This document shows, piece after piece, positions 1-6,717 of a stretch of 16,759 nt of DNA. Position 1 is the stretch's first letter. Each line of letters opens with the position of its first letter. The position numbers were made by a program, and so were the translations under genes. Location: positions 1 to 16,759 of the forward strand of contig CAZVWJ010000054.1 in the NCBI GenBank assembly GCA_964631325.1, written 5' to 3'. Source of the stretch: CAZVWJ01 sp964631325 (lineage in GTDB: Bacteria > T1Sed10-126). Under the pieces are notes generated by a model that had not been told where the DNA came from, did no database searches, and saw only the letters and a list, made by a program, of their open reading frames with translations.

Positions 1-312
1 GTTCTGGTTACAGATTGTTCCTTATCAGAAGCTCTCTCTACTAACCTCATTCTCGCCCCGCAGTCAATTGGGCACAACCAGTGGGAGCTTTAGAATTTAC
101 TCTGTAACTCCCCGATTGACTGCTGGGCTCCGAGGTTTTGAGTCGTTTAAGAGCCATCCAGGCTCAAGACGACTCAAAAAATCCGGTTACCAGAAAGTGC
201 TTCTGATTTGTAAAGGGAACTGTGGAAGAAGACAATTTATGACAAATAGCGGCGGCGATAACTTGCATCCTGACCTATCAAAGTTATTCTTTTAATAGTG
301 AGTCTGGTAACT
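1..312. repeat. Hairpin-rich non-coding region with branched inverted repeats
   Basis: I see no convincing gene before position 338. The stretch is packed with inverted repeats. Hairpin A (55-128) has a 9-base stem at 60-68/115-123, extended by GCCC/GGGC after one mismatch. Hairpin B has an 11-base stem at 136-146/169-179 and an inner GAGCC/GGCTC stem closing an ATCCA loop. ATCAGAAGC (24-32) is complementary to GCTTCTGAT (199-207), and GTTACCAGA (186-194) to TCTGGTAAC (303-311); these two pairings cross, so they are alternatives or a pseudoknot. The 13-base core AGCCATCCAGGCT (152-164) recurs in the element at 1289-1615. It could be a structured RNA, a leader of the gene at 338, or a decayed palindromic mobile element. 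The left end may lie outside the window. Confidence 0.5.
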
Positions 313-337
313 TTAACTTCAGAAAGGGGTTTTTACG

Positions 338-883
338 TTGTTTGGTGACCTCATTCATTTTCCGGAATTAGACCGTTTACGAATAAATGTACAAAAAGGA
401 CTATTTAAAGTTGAGCTTGAAGGACAACTTGGTATAACCTTTGAAGCGGATATCAAGCTTGAAATCGAGGATATTCAGCTTAACAAAGAAGAACAATACA
501 TTAAACTGCACCGGCTCGAACATTCAAAGATAGGCGGGAAATCTTACTTTAAATTATTAGCTATAATTGTTCGGATGATTTTTTCTATGTTTGGCCAGGA
601 CCTGGCCGACATGATGCTGGCCCGGCAATCACCGGTAGAAGTAAAGGACAATGGAGTTATCTTTATTGACCTCGGTCAAACAAAAATCGGGCAATTAATG
701 GACAGAGAAGTCCTTAACGTAAAACTCGGAGAAATTTACGAGCTGGAAGAAATAATCTGTGAAGATGGAAAATTTAAAATAATCAGCAGTCTGGATATGG
801 AAGACGTTGTTTTTGGTCACCTGGACGAGGAAGTTGAATCAACAAAACAGGATACTAAAGAAAATATAGAAGAAACAGAGTAA
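338..883 (+). CDS. Hypothetical protein, 181 residues, upstream of and coupled to mazG
   Basis: I do not recognise this family. The start is TTG at 338, preceded by the Shine-Dalgarno-like AGAAAGGGG (321-329). The N-terminal half has alternating hydrophobic residues (roughly 14-60), which suggests beta strands. A hydrophobic stretch follows at about residues 70-88, too polar at its edges to be a confident membrane segment. The C-terminal third is again strand-like and ends in an acidic, lysine/glutamate-rich tail. There is no signal peptide and no cysteine motif pair. Its stop lies 2 bases before the TTG of mazG, so the two are probably co-transcribed and translationally coupled. That spacing hints at a housekeeping role but does not prove one. 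The existence of the gene is likely; its function is unknown. Confidence 0.75.
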   Translation: MFGDLIHFPELDRLRINVQKGLFKVELEGQLGITFEADIKLEIEDIQLNKEEQYIKLHRLEHSKIGGKSYFKLLAIIVRMIFSMFGQDLADMMLARQSPVEVKDNGVIFIDLGQTKIGQLMDREVLNVKLGEIYELEEIICEDGKFKIISSLDMEDVVFGHLDEEVESTKQDTKENIEETE

Positions 884-885
884 CC

Positions 886-1287
886 TTGGAACAAAATAAG
901 CAAGAAACCTCATCACCGGAACTTTTCTCCGAGCTGGTTGATATAGTCGCTCACCTGCGTTCCAAAGAGGGCTGTGAATGGGACCGCGAGCAGACTTTCG
1001 AGTCCATGAAACCCCATCTCCTCGAAGAAGCCAACGAAGTAATCGAAGCGATTGAAAATAAGAATCACGAAAATTTAGCCGAGGAACTGGGAGATTTGTT
1101 ACTGCACGTGGTCTTTCTCAGCCAGATTGCCGGAGAAAAAGACAAATTCACCATTTCTAACGTGCTCAAACAGATAAATTCAAAGTTAAAACGGCGGCAT
1201 CCGCATGTATTTGGTGATGTCGAGGTGGAGGGTCCAGAAGAAATTATCGCCAACTGGGAAAAAATCAAGCAAGAAGAAAAACAGTAG
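886..1287 (+). CDS. mazG: MazG-type nucleoside triphosphate pyrophosphohydrolase (short, single domain)
   Basis: MazG enzymes hydrolyse (d)NTPs to NMP and pyrophosphate in the cytoplasm, cleaning up non-canonical nucleotides or tuning nucleotide pools. Visible motifs: the N-terminal CEWDREQT segment (residues 30-37, as in the CPWD-x-QT of the family), the metal-binding EExxE helix (E47, E48, E51) and the ELGD motif with E67 and D70 followed by LLLHVVF. At 133 residues it covers one MazG domain; E. coli MazG is about twice as long with two. The HPHVFGD motif near residues 105-111 is also typical. The start is TTG at 886, 2 bases after the preceding gene. The gene ends just before the large palindromic element. 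Confidence 0.92.
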   Translation: MEQNKQETSSPELFSELVDIVAHLRSKEGCEWDREQTFESMKPHLLEEANEVIEAIENKNHENLAEELGDLLLHVVFLSQIAGEKDKFTISNVLKQINSKLKRRHPHVFGDVEVEGPEEIIANWEKIKQEEKQ

Positions 1288-1288
1288 A

Positions 1289-1615
1289 ACCTAAATTGAG
1301 CGATTATTATCGAAGAACACATAACTCTCCGGATTCATTCTCGCAGCCATCCAGGCTGCTCTGAGGTATGTATTCCTCATTTCGGACTCTTCCTGAGTCC
1401 TGAGGAATACAAAAATCCACCGGAGAGCAATATGTTCTTCTCTTCACCGCTATGGTGAGGATGTAAGATGTCCTGTTTCTGGATTTATACAGCCCTGTAT
1501 TGGGCCGCAGGAGGCGGTCCAGGGGCTGTATACCTCGGAGACGACACGAAGTCGTCAAGAATGATAGAAACAGATGATATCTTGCAGTCTCACCATAGAA
1601 TCGCTCAATTTAGGT
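1289..1615. repeat. 327-base branched palindromic element with 17-base terminal inverted repeats
   Basis: The ends are ACCTAAATTGAGCGATT (1289-1305) and its exact reverse complement (1599-1615). Nearly everything between folds on itself. An arm at 1312-1332 pairs with 1420-1440 and encloses hairpin GCAGCC/GGCTGC (1343-1359) and a 16-pair hairpin (1370-1410; GTATTCCTCA/TGAGGAATAC plus GGACTC/GAGTCC). A second arm at 1450-1480 pairs with 1566-1598 and encloses a 10-base stem TATACAGCCC/GGGCTGTATA (1486-1495/1523-1532) and GACGAC/GTCGTC (1540-1556). Both strands can fold, so strand is undefined. It fills the gap between convergent mazG and the MFS gene. Possibilities are a MITE-like mobile element, a bidirectional terminator or a structured RNA. 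No transposase is seen, nor a clear target duplication. It resembles no RNA family I know. Confidence 0.85.
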
Positions 1616-1642
1616 AAAATAAACTTTAACCTGCCAGTGGTT

Positions 1643-3253
1643 TTATTTACTCACTGTGACTACGTTTTTCGTTCGGTTAAATGTAAATTGGACCATTTCC
1701 CCACGCAAACCAACTACTTCCCTTAGCTTTTCTGGCGGAATTGCTTTTGTAGCAAGACAAACGAGTTCTCCTTTATCGACCTTTTTCTTTGCCAGTTGAA
1801 AACATTTTTCCCTCTCAGCCGGAGAAAACTCAACTACATTAAGTAAGCTTAACAACAGCTTCAAAAAACGACGCTTCCCCACAGGCATAAATGTAATAAA
1901 CGTTACCGGGCGGGGAACACAAAATTGAATTTGTAAAATTTTCAGTGGAGAAAACCGATCCACTTTCAACAGTCCGGGGCCTTCTCGAGGAACATTTTGC
2001 CGGCCCTCAAGCTGAAACCTATAGACAGTGTGGCACAAGTTCCAGAGAACAAAGCGCACAAAAACCCGGGGTAAAATAACAACCAGTAAAAGACCCACGG
2101 CCAGAGTTACCAGGCCCAGCAAGAACAATAATGAACCGGAAGTCAAACCAGCCTGATTTGTTAAGAGCGTGTAAATCGCCGAGGCGGCGATCACGGCCGT
2201 AAAGGAAAAAATATTTGCTGCAGCCAGCAGTTCTCCTTTTTTCTCCGCCGGTGGTCTTTCCTGGAGCGTCGCCTGGAGCGGGATTAAAAATAGACCGGAA
2301 AACATTCCACTGGCCAACAGCCAGCAGTAAGCAAATAATTGCGAGGTTTCAACCAGCGAGAGCAGCATCAGCCCCCCGGCCATCCCTCCCGCCCCGAGGG
2401 GAATCAGTCCAAACTCCACCTTTCGCTCGGACCAGCGGCCGGCCAGTAAACTCCCCAGCCCAATCCCGGTAGCCAGGAAAACAAATAGAAGGCTGGTCCC
2501 GGCCTCACCGAGCCTCAGAGCCTGGAGACCGTAAACATTCAGGACCAGAGTGAGAAAGGCGCCTACAAACCAGACAAAAGAAAAGGCAAGCATAGAAGAA
2601 AATAAAACATAGTCCCGCCGGATCCAGGCCAAACTTTTTGCCAGCCTTTGCACCGGTTCAAATGTAAACTGAAGCTCGGGATCGGCCGGTTCAACCGGTT
2701 TGATCAATAGGCTAATCGTCCAGCCCAGCAGAGAAAGTCCAAGCAGAACAACCCCCGTCCAGAAAACGTCAGTTAACTGGAGCAAGAAACCGGCCAGGGC
2801 TGTCCCGGTCATAATCGCTATGTTAGTAGACATCTGGATAATCCCGTTACCGGCCGAGAGCTGTTCGTAGGAGAGCAATTCCGGAATGATGCCGTATTTG
2901 GCAGGACTGAAAAAACAGCTCTGGGAGGACATCAGGAGAATACTTATCAAAATTAGCAGCAAATTCTGCTGCCACATGGCCAGAGCAGCGAGTAGCATTA
3001 CAGCAATTTCGATAAATTTCGTAAAAACAATTACTGTCCTTTTGCTAAAACGGTCGGCAAGCTGGCCGGCAAGCGGAGAAAAGACCAGAAAAGGGAGGGC
3101 AAAGAGCACCGCCGCGGCGGCCTGTTTTTCCGGACTGGCCGCCTGAACAGCCAGCAGTAGATAAGTCTGGCGCAGGGCGTTATCATTCAGGGCCCCGAGA
3201 AACTGGGCCAGGGTGAGAGAACCAAAGCTTCGCTTAGTTAACAAGCCAAGCAT
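1643..3253 (-). CDS. MFS transporter, LplT-like (lysophospholipid transporter family), with degenerate acyltransferase C-terminus
   Basis: The first ~390 of 536 residues form an MFS transporter resembling LplT, which flips lysophospholipids across the inner membrane. Evidence is the N-terminal QFLGALNDNALRQ, the loop GQLADRFSKR, and SPAKYGIIPELL followed by AGNG. The last ~115 residues look like a PlsC-type glycerolipid acyltransferase, beginning at the NVPREGPGLL segment. The HxxxxD catalytic motif is replaced by KVDRFSP, and no FPEGTR motif is visible, so it is probably not catalytic. Related proteins fuse LplT, acyltransferase and acyl-ACP synthetase. I chose the ATG at 3253, 2 bases after the lnt stop; an upstream start at 3310 would overlap lnt by 55 bases and adds residues unlike the family. 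Last gene of a four-gene operon with rlmH and lnt. Confidence 0.85.
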   Translation of the reverse strand: MLGLLTKRSFGSLTLAQFLGALNDNALRQTYLLLAVQAASPEKQAAAAVLFALPFLVFSPLAGQLADRFSKRTVIVFTKFIEIAVMLLAALAMWQQNLLLILISILLMSSQSCFFSPAKYGIIPELLSYEQLSAGNGIIQMSTNIAIMTGTALAGFLLQLTDVFWTGVVLLGLSLLGWTISLLIKPVEPADPELQFTFEPVQRLAKSLAWIRRDYVLFSSMLAFSFVWFVGAFLTLVLNVYGLQALRLGEAGTSLLFVFLATGIGLGSLLAGRWSERKVEFGLIPLGAGGMAGGLMLLSLVETSQLFAYCWLLASGMFSGLFLIPLQATLQERPPAEKKGELLAAANIFSFTAVIAASAIYTLLTNQAGLTSGSLLFLLGLVTLAVGLLLVVILPRVFVRFVLWNLCHTVYRFQLEGRQNVPREGPGLLKVDRFSPLKILQIQFCVPRPVTFITFMPVGKRRFLKLLLSLLNVVEFSPAEREKCFQLAKKKVDKGELVCLATKAIPPEKLREVVGLRGEMVQFTFNRTKNVVTVSK

Positions 3254-3255
3254 TA

Positions 3256-4797
3256 TTAAATTAAAATTGCCGCGCCAAGCAACAGTATTATCCCGGCCGC
3301 GGTAAGCCAATCGCCCCAGCGAGTGTACAGCGGGCGCGGAAGCGGGCGGATCAAACTGCCGCGAAGATGCCCCCGCCGATACGGGGGGAGATATTCAATG
3401 AAACGCCCCAGCGGATCAATCAGAGCAGAAATACCAGTGTTGCCACAGCGCAGGACCATCCGGCCCGTTTCCACGGCGCGGAGGCGCGCCCGATAGCCAT
3501 GCTGGAGATGTGAAGCACGACTGCGTGACCAACTGTCGTTGGAGATATTGACAAGCAAATCGGCGCCGTTATTTACCTGGGCTCGCACATAAGAGCTGAA
3601 CGCATCCTCGTAACAGATCTGGATTGCCACCCGCCAGGTTTCGCCGCCGACAGCCAGGGGAACCAGGCCTCCCCGCCGCCCGGCCCGGTAACCGTGGGTA
3701 CCGGCCATTCGGCCCAGACTGTAAACCCAGTCCCAGCGGCCCATCATCGGCAAATGTTCACCGCCGGGAACCGGGATTCGCTTGGTATAAAATCCAGTGA
3801 TTACTCCAGCCGAGCTAATTTGGACCGCTCCATTTAAGTAATCAAGTTTCTGCGGCTGAGGATCTTTAAAAGTCACCCCCGTTAATAAATCAATCTGCTT
3901 GTTTCTTATGGTCTGACCAAGCAATTCCTTAAACCCTGCCCCGGGCCAGCGGGCCTGGCCGGCTTTAATTTTAAAAGAGGGTCGCACGAGAACAGTTTCC
4001 GGCCAAATTACATAATCACCAGCCCGAGCGTAATTAATAGTGGATTCCTGGAGGCGTCGCAACTGAAGCCGACCGGGAAAACGGTAATTACCAACGGAAC
4101 TGACGTTGGGCTGAATCAGAAGAACTGAACGACCTGCTTTCTTCAGACCGGTAGTTAGCTGAAAATAATAACCGGCGGATAGAAAACAAATCAGGAGAAG
4201 AAAAGCGAAAATAAAAGTACGCTTGTTCTCGCCGGTAAGTAAAATCCGGGCCGCGGCCAGCACAGTTAACAACCAGAGCCCACCCCAGAGGTATTCACCG
4301 AGCCAGCGGACGGGTTGAATGAGGAAAGGATAAGCAGCCAGGGCCGTGGCCAGCCGGCTCCAGGGAAAAGCCACGTAATACTGGCCAAACAGCCCCCATT
4401 CCAACAGCCACTCAAGACCAATCCAACCGGCCGTATAAACAAAAATTGAATCGTTGAAATAACTGCCAACCAGCGCCCAACCACCAAGATAAACTCCGAG
4501 CGCAGAAAGCACAAGAAAGAGGACCGGGGGAGCATAAGAATAGAACCAGTAAGCGTGAACGAGGTAAAAAATAAAGCCAAAAATAAATCCGAGACGGAAA
4601 CTTTCAAAAAACGTTTCAGCACGGGAAAGCGCCCAGTAAAGCGGAAGGAAAGCAAATGGAAACAGCCAGAGCTGGCCCCAGGCGGGGAAAGCCAGCCCGA
4701 GCAACAAACCCGCAATAGCGGCACCAATCGCCCTGTTTAAAGACTGTTCATGAAAATTATTTAAAATTGCTGACAAATACACCACCGCCACGCTCAA
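3256..4797 (-). CDS. lnt: Apolipoprotein N-acyltransferase
   Basis: Lnt transfers an acyl chain from phospholipid to the N-terminal cysteine of periplasmic-facing lipoproteins, the last step of lipoprotein maturation. The 513-residue protein has hydrophobic membrane segments in residues 1-210, then a nitrilase-type domain, then a final membrane segment at the C-terminus. The catalytic triad is visible: E267 in WPETVL, K339 in YTKR and C395 in ICYEDAF, close to the E. coli numbering of E267, K335 and C387. The motif NISNDSW and the downstream HLQHGYRARLRAVETGR stretch are also family features. The start is uncertain: TTG at 4797 is the longest, with GTG at 4791, 4785 and 4782 as alternatives. 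It lies 21 bases after rlmH in an operon and implies a diderm host. Confidence 0.95.
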   Translation of the reverse strand: MSVAVVYLSAILNNFHEQSLNRAIGAAIAGLLLGLAFPAWGQLWLFPFAFLPLYWALSRAETFFESFRLGFIFGFIFYLVHAYWFYSYAPPVLFLVLSALGVYLGGWALVGSYFNDSIFVYTAGWIGLEWLLEWGLFGQYYVAFPWSRLATALAAYPFLIQPVRWLGEYLWGGLWLLTVLAAARILLTGENKRTFIFAFLLLICFLSAGYYFQLTTGLKKAGRSVLLIQPNVSSVGNYRFPGRLQLRRLQESTINYARAGDYVIWPETVLVRPSFKIKAGQARWPGAGFKELLGQTIRNKQIDLLTGVTFKDPQPQKLDYLNGAVQISSAGVITGFYTKRIPVPGGEHLPMMGRWDWVYSLGRMAGTHGYRAGRRGGLVPLAVGGETWRVAIQICYEDAFSSYVRAQVNNGADLLVNISNDSWSRSRASHLQHGYRARLRAVETGRMVLRCGNTGISALIDPLGRFIEYLPPYRRGHLRGSLIRPLPRPLYTRWGDWLTAAGIILLLGAAILI

Positions 4798-4818
4798 AGA
4801 TCACAAATATTTTCTCAA

Positions 4819-5214
4819 TCAATGGTAAGGATGGCCGGTGCGCAGACAGTAACAGCGATAGAGCTGTTCGGTGACCACCAGGGCGGCAATAAACTGGTTC
4901 ATTACCAGCGGTCCCAGCGACCAGAACCAGTCACAATGAGATTTTTGGGCGGGCTCCAGCCCCTGCTTGCCGCCGATAAAAAAATGAATTGAAGAACCAC
5001 TCTGCATTTTTTTCTCCAGCCAGTTGTGGAGGGCCCCGGTGGTAATTTGTTTTCCCTCGCGATCCAGGCCAACAATTTTAATTTTTCCCGTTTTCTCCGG
5101 AAAACCTGATCGAACCTCCAGGGACAAATCAGTAATTCTCTGCTGATACTCAGAAATTGTTGTTTCCACCCCGGGAAGACTGATCGAGTCCGGCAGATTA
5201 ATAACTGTTTTCAT
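4819..5214 (-). CDS. rlmH: 23S rRNA (pseudouridine1915-N3)-methyltransferase RlmH
   Basis: RlmH is a SPOUT methyltransferase that uses S-adenosylmethionine to methylate pseudouridine 1915 in helix 69 of 23S rRNA on the assembled ribosome. The family signature is clear: a FFIGGKQGLEP loop of the SAM-binding knot, then SLGPLVMNQF and the C-terminal TEQLYRCYCLRTGHPYH. At 131 residues it is shorter than the usual ~155, with the loss between the N-terminal strand region and the knot. The ATG at 5214 directly abuts the TGA of the upstream gene (TGAATG), indicating translational coupling. It precedes lnt by 21 bases. Confidence 0.93.
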   Translation of the reverse strand: MKTVINLPDSISLPGVETTISEYQQRITDLSLEVRSGFPEKTGKIKIVGLDREGKQITTGALHNWLEKKMQSGSSIHFFIGGKQGLEPAQKSHCDWFWSLGPLVMNQFIAALVVTEQLYRCYCLRTGHPYH

Positions 5215-6498
5215 TCAGGTCTTCAACTCCGGCTTATCCGCGGCGGGAAACAGAATATTGTTTAAAATCAACCGGTAACCGGGCGATTTGGGATGAGCGT
5301 TTAAGTTGGTGTGCGGATCACCGACAAAATGGGCGAAATCCTCCGGGTCATGGCCGGCGTAAAAGCTGAACAGCCCCTCACCGTAGGGACCGTAGAGATA
5401 TTTTACGTGGCCGTTTTCCAGGTGGGCCATCTCAATCACGTAATCCTTGATTAATTCTTTGTTAAAGGTGCTTGTCTGGCCTAAAAACCCCTTGATCACT
5501 TCCCGGTGGTTCTGGGTAAGCATAGCGGGAATCGGGTCATAACGGGCACTGAAATCAAAGAGCTGAAACCGCTCACTGCGAGCACTGCTGTTGCGCGGGT
5601 TCGGCGAAATATCCACGTCCGTATGGGCATAAACGGTCGGATCAACAATTATTTTAAAATCAGTAAAGGCGATTGTATTCTTGTAGCTAACTTTTTGCCG
5701 CCAGTTGGGATCAATTGGAGTACCAGAGATTTCCGGGGCAACAAAATCAACCCCCTGAGTTGCCAGGGCCAGGTCCAGGGTCTCCGGGGCGGAACACATG
5801 GCAAACAAAAAACCCCCGTTGCGGACATAATCGGCAATTTTTTCAGCAACCGCCTTTTTTTCTTTCTGGACCGATTGATAGCCCAGCTTGCGGGCACGGC
5901 GGCGGGACTTCTCAACCCTTTCCAGATACCAGGGAGCATTTCGATAAGAAGCGTAAAATTTGCCATACTGGCCGGAGAAATCCTCGTGGTGCAGATGCAC
6001 CCAGTCGTATTCGGTGAGTTTTCCATTGAGAACTTCTTTATCATAGACCTTGTCAAAAGGAATGTCAGCGTAAGTCAGGGCGAGGGTGACAGCATCGTCC
6101 CAGGGATCCTTACCCGGGGGGGTGTAAATCGCAATGTCGGGAGCTTTTTCGAGGGGGACTTTGCGGCGGTTCTGTTTCTTAAATTCAGCGGTCAGGGAGT
6201 TAACTCGACTTTCAGAAATAGGCTCAAATTTAATCCCTTTAAGTTTTGCTTTACGCCGGATCCAACGACGGTCCGGCAAAAGAAAAGCGCCCCCCCGGTA
6301 GTTGAGCAGCCAGGCCGCGCGAGCGGACTGTTCTTCTTTCAAAACTCGATATGTCAGTCCATATGCCCGCAAATGGTTGGTCTGGGATTTATCCATCGGC
6401 ACCAGCAAATACTGTTTTCCCAGCACCGGAAGAGGCGCTAAGAAAATAATCAAGATAGAAATAAACACGAAAATTTGCGGAGAACGGATTCGTTGCAT
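5215..6498 (-). CDS. Exported 'asparagine synthetase B'-like protein (FCB-group family, function unproven)
   Basis: This matches a family often labelled asparagine synthetase B in Bacteroidota-type genomes, although it lacks both the N-terminal Cys nucleophile and the ATP-pyrophosphatase domain of true AsnB. Typical segments are QYLLVPMDKSQTNHLRAYGL, WLLNYRGGAFLLPD, PPGKDPWDDAVTLAL, LHHEDFSGQYGKFY, GGFLFAMCSAPETLDLAL and the C-terminal GYRLILNNILFPAA. The central part with AMCSAPET resembles the nucleophile turn of a ThuA/class I amidotransferase-like fold; this is my inference. A signal peptide is visible: a basic start, a hydrophobic run ending LPVLG, then KQYLL. I chose the ATG at 6498 because it begins this signal; a GTG at 6507 adds three residues. 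Neither has a good ribosome binding site. First gene of the rlmH-lnt operon. Confidence 0.8.
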   Translation of the reverse strand: MQRIRSPQIFVFISILIIFLAPLPVLGKQYLLVPMDKSQTNHLRAYGLTYRVLKEEQSARAAWLLNYRGGAFLLPDRRWIRRKAKLKGIKFEPISESRVNSLTAEFKKQNRRKVPLEKAPDIAIYTPPGKDPWDDAVTLALTYADIPFDKVYDKEVLNGKLTEYDWVHLHHEDFSGQYGKFYASYRNAPWYLERVEKSRRRARKLGYQSVQKEKKAVAEKIADYVRNGGFLFAMCSAPETLDLALATQGVDFVAPEISGTPIDPNWRQKVSYKNTIAFTDFKIIVDPTVYAHTDVDISPNPRNSSARSERFQLFDFSARYDPIPAMLTQNHREVIKGFLGQTSTFNKELIKDYVIEMAHLENGHVKYLYGPYGEGLFSFYAGHDPEDFAHFVGDPHTNLNAHPKSPGYRLILNNILFPAADKPELKT

Positions 6499-6717
6499 TG
6501 AGCACACACCACAGAGGTTAAATTTTTATGAGCTGGTTAGACCACAGCCCCTTTTCGGAGCGGGTCCAGTTATCTTATCATTATTTAGCCTCTGGATTGA
6601 GTAATTTCCATCATAGGAAGGTCATGCAAACAGGTTTGGTGAGGCAGGCAAGCGCACATCTCAAAAAAACAAACGCAGCCTTTTCTTCTGACAGTTACCA
6701 GTTTATTAAGTTACGTA
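6499..6717. other. Intergenic region between two minus-strand genes
   Basis: About 220 bases with no convincing gene. Short reading frames here show no family features. It should contain the end of the repeat-protein transcript and the promoter for the operon starting at 6498, but I see no strong hairpin with a T-run and no near-consensus promoter on the minus strand. Confidence 0.4.

Noticed and set aside
68..295. 75-residue open frame near the window start
   Set aside because: It runs through inverted repeats, has no ribosome binding site and no recognisable protein features; the hairpins explain the sequence better.
1307..1558. Open frame inside the palindromic element
   Set aside because: Its composition follows from the hairpin sequence; no start signal or family features.
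1289..1615. Group I/II intron or tmRNA
   Set aside because: No GTGYG start, domain V-like hairpin, tRNA-like T-arm or CCA end is visible; the symmetry of both strands does not fit these RNAs.
5506..6441. Long plus-strand frame (311 codons) opposite the asparagine synthetase B-like gene
   Set aside because: It is antisense to a well-supported conserved protein and has no domain features.
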